Shown in pieces: positions 1 to 8,263 of a stretch of 64,000 bases of DNA. The notes under the pieces were generated by a model, which worked only from the letters and a program-made list of their open reading frames with translations, searched no databases and had not been told where the DNA came from. The first letter of the stretch is position 1, and each line of letters opens with the position of its first letter. Position numbers and translations under genes: made by a program. Source of the stretch: an uncultured Bacteroidales bacterium (lineage in GTDB: Bacteria; Bacteroidota; Bacteroidia; Bacteroidales; Bacteroidaceae); contig CACYYM010000001.1 of assembly GCA_902778625.1 (NCBI GenBank), forward strand, positions 124,001-188,000, written 5' to 3'.

Positions 1-1713
1 TCTTTCGACGCTACAGGCCTGCAGCTTGACATCGTCAACACACAGGACGTGGTATCACCCATCACACTCTCTCCCCTCCAGAAGAGCGACGCTACTCTGC
101 AGTTCGGCTTTACCCGTGCAGACAACGGCTTCTACGAAGCTGAAGCTTCCATCAAGAAGAAAGATCTCGATAAGGTTGAGCTCGCTTTCAACGAAGAAAC
201 GATTAGAGGAATCATCGCAGAAGCTCAGGACAAGATGCACGAAGCTGCTGACAACTTCTTCAACACCACAGGTGCAAGCGGAGATCTCGGTTGGCTGGCT
301 ACCAGAGTTTACAACATCATCCACGAGCTCAGAATTGACCAGAGCGGCCTGAAGTGCCCGTATAAGGATTTCGAAGGAAAGGATCAGGCAATCTATTCTC
401 AGTACAACATCGCTGCTACAGTGCTCAGACCTCTCAGCCTGGCATCGTTCAAGGACCTCCACTTCTACACCATCCCCGGTTACGAAGATGTCAACGACTT
501 CCTTGATAAGATTGCAGCAACCCTGAACGGCCACGTTCACGTAATCTTCCAGGACAACAACATCTGGAAGGTTCAGGATCTCTTCAACAACCTGCAGGTT
601 GAAGGCATTGACCTCGCATCATACACCAACAACCTCATCGCTCGCTTCAACGCAAGAGTATCTCACTTCAACCTGAATGGTCTCAACTACACACTGACTA
701 TCCCCGGCACAGGTTATCTCGACGTTAAGTTCAACAAAAACCTGACAGATGGTGGCAGTGCAGTAACCATTCCTGAAGAAATCGCATACGACGAAAGCAA
801 TCCTACCATTAAGAAGTCTGCAATCGTTATTGGCGGCGACATTACCACAGGCTTGACAACAATGCTTGTTGTTCCCGCAGTAGATGGAGACGGCATCATC
901 AGCGCTTATGCATGCATCGATCTGATTGATGTAACTGCAACCCTCGCCGACGGTGAATTCGTACTTACCTCAACAAATGAAGGTGCACGTGCGGTTGCTG
1001 TCTATGCAGGCGGTGCAATCAATGCTACAGGCTATCCTGAAATCCTCAAGTTCGACACCGTTGTTGGAGCTGATGGCGAAGTCAACATTCCTGTTGTAAC
1101 AGAAATTGCAGGCGATGCAGCTAAGATCGTTGAAGAACTCACGAAGCTCCTCAATGAAGTAAATGACGCTTTGGCACAAATCAACAAGTACGAAGACATC
1201 ATTGCAGGTGAGAACGGTTGGATTAACAAGTTTATCAACCAGTACATCAGAAAGTATCTGGACAAGATCAACCACACCTCTGTATACTTCTTCAACTCCA
1301 TCAACCGCCGCTTCGGTCCGTTCTTAGTAGCAAGCAACGACTATAAGGGCTTCAAGAGACTGAGCACTAACGTTTATCTGCCCACCGAGCTGGAGAAGGA
1401 AGGTCTGCATCTCTATCCCACAACGAAGAACATGGAGCTCATCGTGCCCATCGCAAGAAAGCACATTGCAGTAACCAATGTTTACGACGGAACAGGTAAG
1501 AGCGCACAGAAGGACAATGACTACAATCTGATTAAGGCTTTGAAGGATGTCAACGCATCTGACAAGTTCAACACCGTTATCGATGGTACAGAGCGCATGA
1601 TTGCTGTTGACCCATCAACAGTGAAGAGCGGTTACACCTACGAGGTTGCATACTCTGTTCTCGACTTCGAAGGCAAGATTTCTACCCAGAAGTACTACAT
1701 CAAGATTAAGTAA
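1..1713 (+). CDS. Unrecognised protein, 5' end cut by the window
   Basis: The reading frame is open from base 1 to a TAA at 1711-1713, so the gene starts outside the window; the GTG at 49 is an internal valine codon rather than a convincing start. About 570 residues are visible. They contain alternating beta-rich stretches and a helical segment near residues 375-420 (EELTKLLNEVNDALAQINKY), and end in GKISTQKYYIKIK. There is no cysteine cluster, nucleotide-binding motif or clear type IX sorting domain. It lies 44 bases upstream of an OmpA-family gene in the same direction and may be co-transcribed with it. An exported or surface role is only suggested by this neighbourhood; I do not recognise the family. 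Confidence 0.75.
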   Translation, partial: SFDATGLQLDIVNTQDVVSPITLSPLQKSDATLQFGFTRADNGFYEAEASIKKKDLDKVELAFNEETIRGIIAEAQDKMHEAADNFFNTTGASGDLGWLATRVYNIIHELRIDQSGLKCPYKDFEGKDQAIYSQYNIAATVLRPLSLASFKDLHFYTIPGYEDVNDFLDKIAATLNGHVHVIFQDNNIWKVQDLFNNLQVEGIDLASYTNNLIARFNARVSHFNLNGLNYTLTIPGTGYLDVKFNKNLTDGGSAVTIPEEIAYDESNPTIKKSAIVIGGDITTGLTTMLVVPAVDGDGIISAYACIDLIDVTATLADGEFVLTSTNEGARAVAVYAGGAINATGYPEILKFDTVVGADGEVNIPVVTEIAGDAAKIVEELTKLLNEVNDALAQINKYEDIIAGENGWINKFINQYIRKYLDKINHTSVYFFNSINRRFGPFLVASNDYKGFKRLSTNVYLPTELEKEGLHLYPTTKNMELIVPIARKHIAVTNVYDGTGKSAQKDNDYNLIKALKDVNASDKFNTVIDGTERMIAVDPSTVKSGYTYEVAYSVLDFEGKISTQKYYIKIK

Positions 1714-1757
1714 GGCAACAACCTCTTTCTGAACTAAACTCATTTAAATAAACGATT

Positions 1758-2900
1758 ATGAAACTTAAGACAATATTCATGTCAGCTGCACTGCTTGCGG
1801 GATGCCTCACAGCTTCCGCACAGCAGCCGCAGGCTGCGGACGCAAAGCCTTGTAACGGTTTTGCTCCTCATTGGTATGTTCAAGCTCAGATTGGTGGACA
1901 GTACACTCTGGGCGAAGTAAAGTTCGGTGACCTCGTATCTGGCAACCTTCAGGTAGCTGGCGGTTACAACTTCACTCCCGTGTGGGGTCTGCGTCTTGCT
2001 CTTGACACATGGCAGAGCAAGGGTGGTACCGACCTCTCTTATCTTGGCCTCGGCGAACAGACCTGGAAGTGGAACTACATTGCTCCCACAGTTGATGTTA
2101 CCTGCGACCTAACGAATTGGATTCTGGGTTACAAGCCCAATCGTGTTTGCAACTTCGGCCTGTTGGCAGGTATTGGTGCCAACATTGGCTGGAACAATGA
2201 CGAAGCAAACGACCTGAGAGCTCAAATTCTCGGTCAACCGTTCACAGATCCCGCACACCAGATGGTATATTGCTGGGACGGCACAAAGACTCGCTTCGTG
2301 GGCAAGGTTGGTGCTTATGTTGACTTCAACATCAGCCGTCGCGTTGCTCTCGGTCTCGAACTGAATGCTAATGCTACTTCTGACCGTTACAACTCAAAGA
2401 AGGCTGGTAACGCTGACTGGTACTTCAACGCATTGGCTGGTGTCAAAGTTCGTCTTGGCAAGCTTGCTCCGAAGGCAGCAGCTGCAGAGCCCGTCGTAGT
2501 AGAGAAGATCGTCGAGAAGATTGTTGAGAAGCCCGTTGAGAAGATCGTCTACAAGGAGCCCGAAGCACCCAAGCGTGAGACTCTGCGTCGTGACATTTTC
2601 TTCACTCTCCGCGGTTCACAGGTCAGCAGGACAGAAATGGCCAAGGTGGAGGATGTTGTGGCTTACATGAACAAGTATCCCGAATCCAAGGTTTCCGTTA
2701 CAGGTTATGCTGACAAGGGTACAGGTAATCCCAGGCTTAATGTTGGCTATGCTCAGAAGCGTGCCGACGTTATCACCAACATGCTGGTTAACCAGTTTGG
2801 CATCAGCCGCAGCCGCATCATAAGCGACAGCAAGGGTGACACCGTTCAGCCTTACGAGCAGAACGACCTCAACCGTGTTACTATTTGCATTTGCGAGTAA
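1758..2900 (+). CDS. OmpA-family outer membrane protein
   Basis: 380 residues. An export signal (MKLKTIFMSAALLAGCLTASAQ) is followed by a beta-rich N-terminal half (about 30-240) likely to form a barrel, then a charged linker with repeated VEKIVEK units (about 250-275), then a C-terminal OmpA-like peptidoglycan-binding domain (about 280-380) containing VSVTGYADKGTG and a downstream AQKRADVI helix. LAGC at residues 13-16 resembles a lipobox, so the signal could be type II, although a type I cut after TASA fits equally well. OmpA domains bind diaminopimelate in peptidoglycan and tie the outer membrane to the wall. A stem-loop follows the stop codon. Confidence 0.9.
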   Translation: MKLKTIFMSAALLAGCLTASAQQPQAADAKPCNGFAPHWYVQAQIGGQYTLGEVKFGDLVSGNLQVAGGYNFTPVWGLRLALDTWQSKGGTDLSYLGLGEQTWKWNYIAPTVDVTCDLTNWILGYKPNRVCNFGLLAGIGANIGWNNDEANDLRAQILGQPFTDPAHQMVYCWDGTKTRFVGKVGAYVDFNISRRVALGLELNANATSDRYNSKKAGNADWYFNALAGVKVRLGKLAPKAAAAEPVVVEKIVEKIVEKPVEKIVYKEPEAPKRETLRRDIFFTLRGSQVSRTEMAKVEDVVAYMNKYPESKVSVTGYADKGTGNPRLNVGYAQKRADVITNMLVNQFGISRSRIISDSKGDTVQPYEQNDLNRVTICICE

Positions 2901-2927
2901 TCTTTGATTTACTTCAAATATTAACTT

Positions 2928-2964
2928 CCCCCCGTCATTCTGCTGCAAGCGTAGTGGCGGGGGG
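2928..2964 (+). terminator. Stem-loop after the OmpA-family gene
   Basis: CCCCCCGTCA (2928-2937) pairs with TGGCGGGGGG (2955-2964), giving ten pairs with one G-T. The hairpin is strong but is not followed by a run of T, so it may be an mRNA 3' end stabiliser or a processing site rather than an intrinsic terminator. Confidence 0.45.
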
Positions 2965-2978
2965 ATGAATTATCATCT

Positions 2979-4181
2979 ATGAGAAGACTCTACACATTAT
3001 TCATTTTGGCCTCGCTCAGTCTGGCGAGTGCTATTGCTCAGAACCCCACAGGAATTGTTGGCGACAACTACTATCGTGTTCATAACCTTGCGTCGGAACG
3101 ATACATTTATGTGACGGACAACAAGGACTACTACGACATGACTCACGACGCGGAAGACTTTCAGGCCATCCAGTTGTGGAAGGATGCCAGCAAGACCATA
3201 TCGGATCCTGCCAGCGTTATTTTCATTGAGAAACATGGTTCGAAGTACGATCTTAAGGCGCAGGGTACTGGCATTTATGACCTTACCAGTACATATCAGG
3301 AGAACGGTGTAGGTTACTATGTTACGATTGAGCAGAAGGGTGAGGGCATTTACGAAGTTTCAGCAGAGAAACGCGGTGTCAAGAAATACCTTTCAGACGA
3401 CAGGTCGAACAACGATCCGCAGGGACAGTTGGGCACGTCCAACAAGCTTAACTACCGTCGTTGGGTTGTAGATAAGATTGACGCGAATCATGCCACCAAT
3501 TACTTTGGCATCACGCCCTCAATCACGCTGAACGACAAATACTTTCAGCCTTTCTATGCTGCTTTTCCGTTCAGGACAGCATCGCCCAACATGCATGTAT
3601 ATTACGTTTACAAGGTTGCGGGCAACATTGCGACCCTGAAGGAAATCAGCGGCGACATTCCAGGCAGCACTCCCGTTATCATTGAATGTGCTTCGGCCAA
3701 TCCCTCTGACAATCGCTTAGAGCTTCTTGCTCCGTCGTCGGCTGAACTCTCGGACAACAAGCTTGACGGTGTATACTTCCGCAACGGCGAACGTCCGGCG
3801 GAGTCGACAGATGCATATACCGAGTTCGATGCCTCTACGATGCGTCTCCTCACGGTTGCCAACGGCAAACTCGTCTTCAGCGACAATGCTCCGGAGCGTT
3901 TAATCGAAACTGAGGCTATCGATTGGGAGGAATACGAGTACTTCTATCCGATGTGTCTTCCTGCCAACACAAGTTATCTGAAGGCAGACGCCGGCACACC
4001 TGCTGTGCTCGACGTACGCATTGACGGTTCCGGCATTGATGAGATACTTGCCGAGCGAGAGGACACTTCTGTAGAAGGAGTCTTTACGCTTAGCGGCATG
4101 CAATTGCGTGCGACGAATAGCGTACAGGGCCTGCCGGCTGGCGTGTACGTAGTAGGCGGCGTGAAGGTTGTCGTCAAATAA
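2979..4181 (+). CDS. Secreted protein with a T9SS-type C-terminal sorting domain
   Basis: 400 residues. A signal peptide (MRRLYTLFILASLSLASAIAQ) precedes a body of unknown family. The last 35 or so residues read as a short type A type IX sorting domain: VEGVFTLSGMQL, a variable loop, then LPAGVYVVGGVKVVVK. Such domains direct export through the type IX machinery and attachment to the cell surface. The middle of the protein has repeated beta-strand patterns but no catalytic motif I recognise. It sits between two predicted outer membrane proteins in the same direction. The start at 2979 is the first ATG after the stem-loop and gives a good signal peptide. Confidence 0.8.
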   Translation: MRRLYTLFILASLSLASAIAQNPTGIVGDNYYRVHNLASERYIYVTDNKDYYDMTHDAEDFQAIQLWKDASKTISDPASVIFIEKHGSKYDLKAQGTGIYDLTSTYQENGVGYYVTIEQKGEGIYEVSAEKRGVKKYLSDDRSNNDPQGQLGTSNKLNYRRWVVDKIDANHATNYFGITPSITLNDKYFQPFYAAFPFRTASPNMHVYYVYKVAGNIATLKEISGDIPGSTPVIIECASANPSDNRLELLAPSSAELSDNKLDGVYFRNGERPAESTDAYTEFDASTMRLLTVANGKLVFSDNAPERLIETEAIDWEEYEYFYPMCLPANTSYLKADAGTPAVLDVRIDGSGIDEILAEREDTSVEGVFTLSGMQLRATNSVQGLPAGVYVVGGVKVVVK

Positions 4182-4233
4182 AGAGCCATAAAAGACCATC
4201 TACATTATTATAATATATACATAAGACTTTCGC

Positions 4234-5358
4234 ATGATGAAGAAGTTTGGCATATGTCTATTTGCACTATCGCTGACGACAGTTGCAGTTGCTCAGAACG
4301 AGGCAGGAGAGAGGTCTGCATTCTTTTCCCGCCTAGCAGAGAAGAATATCCTGAACCACATGGATGTCGGCGTGAACGTGGGCACCGTGGGCATTGGCAT
4401 TGATGTGGCGATGCCTGTGGGCGACTATGTTCGCATCCGCGCAGGATACGAATATATGCCGAGCATCAAATTCACGTCCGATTTCAAGATCGAGACGCGC
4501 GGTGGCAGCATCCAGCGGTTCATCGACAAGATGAACACCATCGACGTCGACCAGAAGCTGCAAGAAGTGGGAGTTGACCTCTCCGACCCGAAGTTCAGCG
4601 AGTACAAAGCGCTGTTCGACAAGTTCCGAAACGTGGAACTCAAGGACAGGGTGACGATGAACATGAAGCCCAACGTGCATCAGTTCAAGTTCCTGGTGGA
4701 CGTTCTGCCCTTCAAGAACAACAAGCACTGGAGCTTCACGGCCGGTTTCTTCGTAGGCCCTTCTACGAGCGGCAAGGCGCACAACCAGGACAAGGAGACG
4801 CTGCTGCTGGAAGGGGTGACGGCCTACAACGACCTCTACGTGCGCTACTGCCAGAATGGCATAGCGGGCAATTACCACGAGAAGCTCGACGATTTGTTCT
4901 ACAACAACGGCGTAGCCGGTATTCCTCTGGGGCATTTTGCCGACGGCGACAAGGCCATCATGGTGCCCGGCGCAGGCGGTGTGGCAAAGGCCGAGATGCA
5001 GCTGGGCAACTTCCGCCCTTACCTGGGCCTTGGCTACAACACGCATCTGTCGAAGGACAAGCGTTGGAACCTGAACGTCGATGCCGGTGTGCTGTTCCTC
5101 TGCGGAAAGTCGCACGTATATGTGGACAATGTTTACAAGATTGACGAGAGCAAGATTGACATCGACAACTACGTGTTCGACATTCTTCGCCCGAATGCCG
5201 ACTGGACGGACTACGTGGTCGACAAGCCCCTGCAGCAGGTCGATTTGCTCCACGACGTGGAGGACATCCCTGGTAAGGTTGGCGACATGGTGCACAAGGT
5301 GAAGAATTTCAAGGTCTATCCGAACGCTTCCGTAACGTTTTCCTACAGGCTCTTCTAA
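4234..5358 (+). CDS. Putative outer membrane beta-barrel protein
   Basis: 374 residues. A signal peptide (MMKKFGICLFALSLTTVAVAQ) is followed by glycine- and aromatic-rich alternating strands such as DVGVNVGTVGIGIDVAMPVG and FRPYLGLGYNTHLS, and the chain ends in an aromatic residue (NASVTFSYRLF), as is usual for barrels recognised by BamA. A long insert near residues 85-145, rich in charged residues, probably lies outside the barrel. I know of no specific function. The start could be 4234 or 4237, since two ATG codons are adjacent. It is the last gene of the rightward group and ends at a strong terminator shared with the convergent minus-strand cassette. Confidence 0.75.
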   Translation: MMKKFGICLFALSLTTVAVAQNEAGERSAFFSRLAEKNILNHMDVGVNVGTVGIGIDVAMPVGDYVRIRAGYEYMPSIKFTSDFKIETRGGSIQRFIDKMNTIDVDQKLQEVGVDLSDPKFSEYKALFDKFRNVELKDRVTMNMKPNVHQFKFLVDVLPFKNNKHWSFTAGFFVGPSTSGKAHNQDKETLLLEGVTAYNDLYVRYCQNGIAGNYHEKLDDLFYNNGVAGIPLGHFADGDKAIMVPGAGGVAKAEMQLGNFRPYLGLGYNTHLSKDKRWNLNVDAGVLFLCGKSHVYVDNVYKIDESKIDIDNYVFDILRPNADWTDYVVDKPLQQVDLLHDVEDIPGKVGDMVHKVKNFKVYPNASVTFSYRLF

Positions 5359-5362
5359 ACAA

Positions 5363-5396
5363 GAAAAAGCCTCCCCGCCGACGGGGAGGCTTTTTT
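5363..5396. terminator. Bidirectional intrinsic terminator
   Basis: A perfect 9-bp stem GCCTCCCCG/CGGGGAGGC (5369-5377 and 5382-5390) has a four-base loop, six T on the plus strand and five T on the minus strand. It lies between the stop codons of two convergent genes and can serve both. Confidence 0.9.
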
Positions 5397-5398
5397 GT

Positions 5399-5509
5399 TC
5401 ACAGCGGCCCGCATCCCATGCACGAGGTGGTGGTCAGGGCTGTGAGGAAAGCGGTGAGTGCGGCTACTAAAACCTTTGCCGCGAGCTCGATGAAGTTCAG
5501 TTTTTTCAT
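5399..5509 (-). CDS. Smalltalk-type small membrane protein
   Basis: 36 residues, starting at the ATG at 5507-5509. It has a KK-containing N-terminus, one hydrophobic segment (LAAKVLVAALTAFLTAL) and a short cysteine-containing tail (SCMGCGPL). Size, layout and position fit the Bacteroidales 'smalltalk protein' family, which is found as a tiny gene next to an HU-like gene and a cell-wall lytic gene. A longer reading frame extends upstream (to 5914), but its added part lies antisense to the P5-like gene and is arginine-rich shadow coding. The function of the family is unknown; a small membrane-inserted peptide is an inference. Confidence 0.75.
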   Translation of the reverse strand: MKKLNFIELAAKVLVAALTAFLTALTTTSCMGCGPL

Positions 5510-5574
5510 GATTTGTTTCTTTAGTTTTCGGGTTTGTGGATTAATGATTAAGTACGTTAACTGTATCTTCTCAG

Positions 5575-5973
5575 TTAATAGAGTTTGTAAAGGCAGAATC
5601 CTCTGACGACAGTCTGGTCGCGGAGCACGACGCCGCATTCCTGGCGCGCCATAGCCTTGACGAGTTGTGGCCAGTCGTATTCGGTGAGGCGTTCGTTGCC
5701 GCCCAGTCCTGTCCAGAGGCAGACGTTGCGAATGTACTGCTCGGTGTTGTTCTCGGAAGTCGGTGCCCATCGGCGGACGATGTCTCTGATGCAGACAGCG
5801 CCATATCGGCGTGCGTATGTGCGGAAGATGCAGAAGGCGGCACGCAGTCCCCACTCTACGGCTTCGAACTGCACATACCTGCTGTCGGTCTGCAGCGGCG
5901 TTTGCCCTCGCCATCGGGTAGCAGCAACCCGCCGGATGTTCAGCGGGTTGCAGTTTCTCATTCCTCTTACCAT
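5575..5973 (-). CDS. P5/lysozyme-like structural protein
   Basis: 132 residues from the ATG at 5971-5973. The opening MVRGMRNCNPLNIRR, then QTDSRYVQFEAVEWGLRAAF and RTYARRYG, are hallmarks of the family annotated 'structural protein P5', which resembles phage lytic transglycosylase/endolysin proteins and occurs in many Bacteroidales chromosomes. A second ATG at 5959-5961 (MRNCNPL) is also possible. An in-frame extension upstream overlaps the HU-like gene and is not needed. It lies 16 bases after the HU-like gene and 65 bases before the smalltalk gene in one minus-strand cassette. A role in peptidoglycan cleavage is inferred from the family. Confidence 0.8.
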   Translation of the reverse strand: MVRGMRNCNPLNIRRVAATRWRGQTPLQTDSRYVQFEAVEWGLRAAFCIFRTYARRYGAVCIRDIVRRWAPTSENNTEQYIRNVCLWTGLGGNERLTEYDWPQLVKAMARQECGVVLRDQTVVRGFCLYKLY

Positions 5974-5989
5974 AGGGGCTTCAAGATTT

Positions 5990-6451
5990 CTACTCGAGTC
6001 CGTGGATGGTGTCGGTATTTTTGATGACTTCGATGGCGTCGGCTGCCATCTTTCGGCTAGGCACGAGCTGGAAGGTTGCTTCGCCTCGGAGGTTCTCGAA
6101 CTCCTTGCCGGGCGTCCATCCGACGTTGACGGCCTTGATGTTGCCGATGTTGAAGTCTTCGGTCGTCTCAGCGCCTTCGGTCTTGAGGCGTGGCTGGAAG
6201 TCGCCGAGGTCTCCGAGCTTGACGCGCTTGCCCTCAAGCATGAGTTCGCGCAGGCAGCCAACAGCGATGGTGAGCAGGCCGACTATGTCGCCCTTGCTAT
6301 AGACGCAGCCATGATTGGCGATGTGCTTTGCAAAAGCGTTGATGTCGATAACTTCAGCGACCTGAGCGACGCCATATGCCTTTGTCTCGGTGATTTCAGC
6401 CTTCTTTGTGCCGGGCTTGGTGCTTTGGATTGCGATACTGTAGTTAATCAT
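5990..6451 (-). CDS. HU-like DNA-binding protein of the smalltalk cassette
   Basis: 153 residues. The N-terminal part (about 20-115) fits the HU-HIG type fold found in Bacteroidetes: VAEVIDINAFAKHIANHG, then a helix with LLTIAVGCLRELMLEGKRVKLGDLGDFQP, which matches the HU pattern of helices followed by a beta arm. A C-terminal extension (about 115-153) is not present in canonical HU. It is first in a three-gene minus-strand cassette with a P5-like protein and a smalltalk protein. This is separate from the ordinary 87-residue HU gene at 6850-7113. DNA binding is predicted; its target and the reason for its link to a lytic protein are unknown. Confidence 0.8.
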   Translation of the reverse strand: MINYSIAIQSTKPGTKKAEITETKAYGVAQVAEVIDINAFAKHIANHGCVYSKGDIVGLLTIAVGCLRELMLEGKRVKLGDLGDFQPRLKTEGAETTEDFNIGNIKAVNVGWTPGKEFENLRGEATFQLVPSRKMAADAIEVIKNTDTIHGLE

Positions 6452-6662
6452 AGTAATAAACTTTTAAGGTTAAAGATTAAAGTTAATGATTAAGGGTTAA
6501 AGATTCGTGTTTTTCAGAAGCGCTTCTGTCTTTATATACTCGGCACCCCCCTTTTTGTTAACCCCTGAAGCCGACTTTTTTGCACTCGGGAGCAAAATTT
6601 TTTCTTACACATTATATATATTTTAGTGTGCGCAGGTGATGCGCGCACGCTCGCGCGTTTGG

Positions 6663-6748
6663 AAACGCCGCGTGGGGCGATGACCATTTCCGCGTGCGGC
6701 GATGGCAATCCCCGCACGCGGCGTTTGAAATCTCCCCACGCGGCGTTC
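6663..6748. repeat. GC-core 22-bp array, copy 1
   Basis: Four cores start at 6668 (CCGCGTGGGG), 6690 (CCGCGTGCGG), 6712 (CCGCACGCGG) and 6734 (CCCCACGCGG), exactly 22 bases apart. The spacers (GATGACCATTT, GATGGCAATC and similar) are themselves partly self-complementary. It is intergenic. Confidence 0.85.
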
Positions 6749-6760
6749 CTGTTGCAGCAC

Positions 6761-6792
6761 AAAAAAGCCTTTCCTCCTGTTTTTGGAAAGGC
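6761..6792 (-). terminator. Second (downstream) terminator of hup
   Basis: On the minus strand GCCTTTCC (6785-6792) and GGAAAGGC (6767-6774) form a stem with a ten-base loop, followed by six T. It lies directly after the first hup terminator. Confidence 0.75.
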
Positions 6793-6793
6793 A

Positions 6794-6824
6794 CAAAAAA
6801 AGCCTCTCCGAATTGCGGAGAGGC
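6794..6824 (-). terminator. First terminator of hup
   Basis: On the minus strand a perfect 9-bp stem GCCTCTCCG/CGGAGAGGC (6802-6810 and 6816-6824) with a five-base loop is followed by seven T. It starts 26 bases after the hup stop codon. Confidence 0.9.
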
Positions 6825-6849
6825 TGTCTCAACTGTAAGTTGCTTCAAT

Positions 6850-7113
6850 TTAGAAAGCAAGCTCCTTACCAGCTTTGAACTTAACCACCTTCTTAGCAGG
6901 AATGGTGATAGCCTTCTTTGTAGCGGGGTTGATGCCCTTACGAGCCTTACGCTTTGTTACGTCAAATGTACCGAAGCCAACGAGAGCAACCTTTTCACTC
7001 TTCTTAACGGCCTTCTTGATAGCCTCCAGAGTTGCGTCCAGAGCCTTCTTTGCATCAACCTTGCTCAAGCCAGCGCCCTCAGCGATCTTGGCTACTAATT
7101 CAGTCTTGTTCAT
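6850..7113 (-). CDS. hup: HU family DNA-binding protein
   Basis: 87 residues, the usual HU length. It has the N-terminal helices MNKTELVAKIAEGAGLSKVD and AKKALDATLEAIKKAVKKSE, the VALVGFGTFDV strand region, the DNA-wrapping arm with RKGINPATKK and the closing helix FKAGKELAF. HU dimers bend and compact DNA and assist replication, recombination and transcription. It is monocistronic, with its own strong promoter (7179-7208) and two tandem intrinsic terminators, as expected for an abundant nucleoid protein. Confidence 0.95.
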   Translation of the reverse strand: MNKTELVAKIAEGAGLSKVDAKKALDATLEAIKKAVKKSEKVALVGFGTFDVTKRKARKGINPATKKAITIPAKKVVKFKAGKELAF

Positions 7114-7178
7114 AAGATAAATGTTAAGTTGTTTGTAATTAGGTTATTTAATACACTGTTTATTGCACATTTGCATGA

Positions 7179-7208
7179 CAAATTTAGCGAAAGTTAGCCT
7201 AACCGCAA
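7179..7208 (-). promoter_or_regulatory. Promoter of hup
   Basis: On the minus strand TTTG (7205-7208) and TAAATTTG (7179-7186) are 18 bases apart, close to the Bacteroidetes -33/-7 pattern. The 5' leader would be about 60 bases. Confidence 0.75.
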
Positions 7209-7291
7209 AGCTTTTCCGCAAAAAAATGCAATAAATAGTGAAAAAACTTTATATAATGCCCGTTTTGCCCCGATATTCAGCCTATTTTTCG

Positions 7292-7299
7292 TACCTTTG
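7292..7299 (+). promoter_or_regulatory. -7 element of the rhomboid gene
   Basis: TACCTTTG followed by CACG lies 32 bases before the ATG at 7332. The nearest upstream TTTG (7264-7267) is 24 bases away, longer than ideal. Confidence 0.6.
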
Positions 7300-7331
7300 C
7301 ACGCAAATTAATAAATATTCGACGTAATACG

Positions 7332-8261
7332 ATGAACTCAATACCTCCTGTAACGAAAAACCTGCTCATCATCAACGTGCTGTGCTTCTTCGCAAGCCTC
7401 GCTTTCCGCTCGCACGGCATCGACTTCGATGAGCTCTTCGGCTTGCATTTCCTGCTGGCCAGCAACTTCCGCCCCTGGCAACTCTTCACCTACATGTTCA
7501 TGCACGCCAGCTGGCAGCACCTCTTCTTCAACATGTTCGCCGTCTGGATGTTCGGACGCATCATCGAGCAAACGATGGGCCGTAACCGCTTCCTCTTCTA
7601 CTACCTTACCTGCGGACTCGGAGCAGGACTCATGCAGGAGATAGTGCAGATGGCTGAGTACTGGTACTACGGCTATGCCGCCTACGAACAAGCCAACCTT
7701 GGCGGAGTCCTCGTTCCGATGGCTGATTATCTCAACCGCTGGAACACCGTCGGCGCATCCGGTGCTGTCTATGGCATCCTGCTTGCCTTCGGTGTCACCT
7801 TCCCCAACGAACGACTGTTCATCTTCCCCATTCCCGTGCCCATCAAGGCGAAATACTTCGTCGTAGGCTATGCCATCATCGAACTCCTCTCCGCCCTCTC
7901 ACAGAGCAGCGACGGCGTGGCACATATGGCACACCTCGGCGGTATGCTCGTCGGACTGCTACTCATCATCTACTGGCGCAGAGGCGGAGGCAACGGTAGC
8001 AACGGCGGCTACAGAAGCTACGGGCCAAGGGACGATTCGTGGAACGGCTTCCGCAACTGGTTCTCATCCCTCTTTAAGAAAAAAGAACCGCACATCGACG
8101 TCACCTACGGCGGCCGATACGGGCAAGAAGCAGCCTACCGGCAACAGAAGAAAGAACAGGAGGAAGAGCTCAACCGCATCCTCGACAAAGTGAAAAAGAA
8201 CGGCTACGAAGGCCTCACAGCAGAAGAGAAACGGCGCCTCTTCGACATCACAAGGAAATAG
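7332..8261 (+). CDS. Rhomboid family intramembrane serine protease
   Basis: 309 residues. Six or so membrane segments lie in residues 10-220. The rhomboid signatures are present: HASWQHLFFNMFAVWMFG (loop 1 and TM2), GASGA with catalytic Ser143, and AHLGG with catalytic His201. The C-terminal third (about 225-309) is a soluble, charged region ending in a helix (EEELNRILDKVKKNGYEGLT) that is common in Bacteroidales rhomboids. The enzyme cleaves membrane proteins within or near their transmembrane helices; the substrates are unknown. The following EEP gene starts two bases after this stop codon, so the two are probably co-translated. Confidence 0.93.
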   Translation: MNSIPPVTKNLLIINVLCFFASLAFRSHGIDFDELFGLHFLLASNFRPWQLFTYMFMHASWQHLFFNMFAVWMFGRIIEQTMGRNRFLFYYLTCGLGAGLMQEIVQMAEYWYYGYAAYEQANLGGVLVPMADYLNRWNTVGASGAVYGILLAFGVTFPNERLFIFPIPVPIKAKYFVVGYAIIELLSALSQSSDGVAHMAHLGGMLVGLLLIIYWRRGGGNGSNGGYRSYGPRDDSWNGFRNWFSSLFKKKEPHIDVTYGGRYGQEAAYRQQKKEQEEELNRILDKVKKNGYEGLTAEEKRRLFDITRK

Positions 8262-8263
8262 TC

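Larger units (their letters stand above)
6452..6849. other. Gene-free stretch between the HU-like cassette and hup
   Basis: Reading upward, it holds a GATTAA-rich slippage-type tract (about 6465-6506), a perfect 14-base palindrome CAGAAGCGCTTCTG (6515-6528), an AT-rich stretch (6600-6630) that may hold the cassette promoter although I see no clean TAnnTTTG, one GC-core array (6663-6748) and the two hup terminators. No credible gene is visible. Confidence 0.7.

Noticed and set aside
5399..5914. A 171-residue protein on the minus strand
   Set aside because: Only its last 36 residues look real; the rest lies over the P5-like gene in another frame and is Arg/His/Ala-rich shadow coding.
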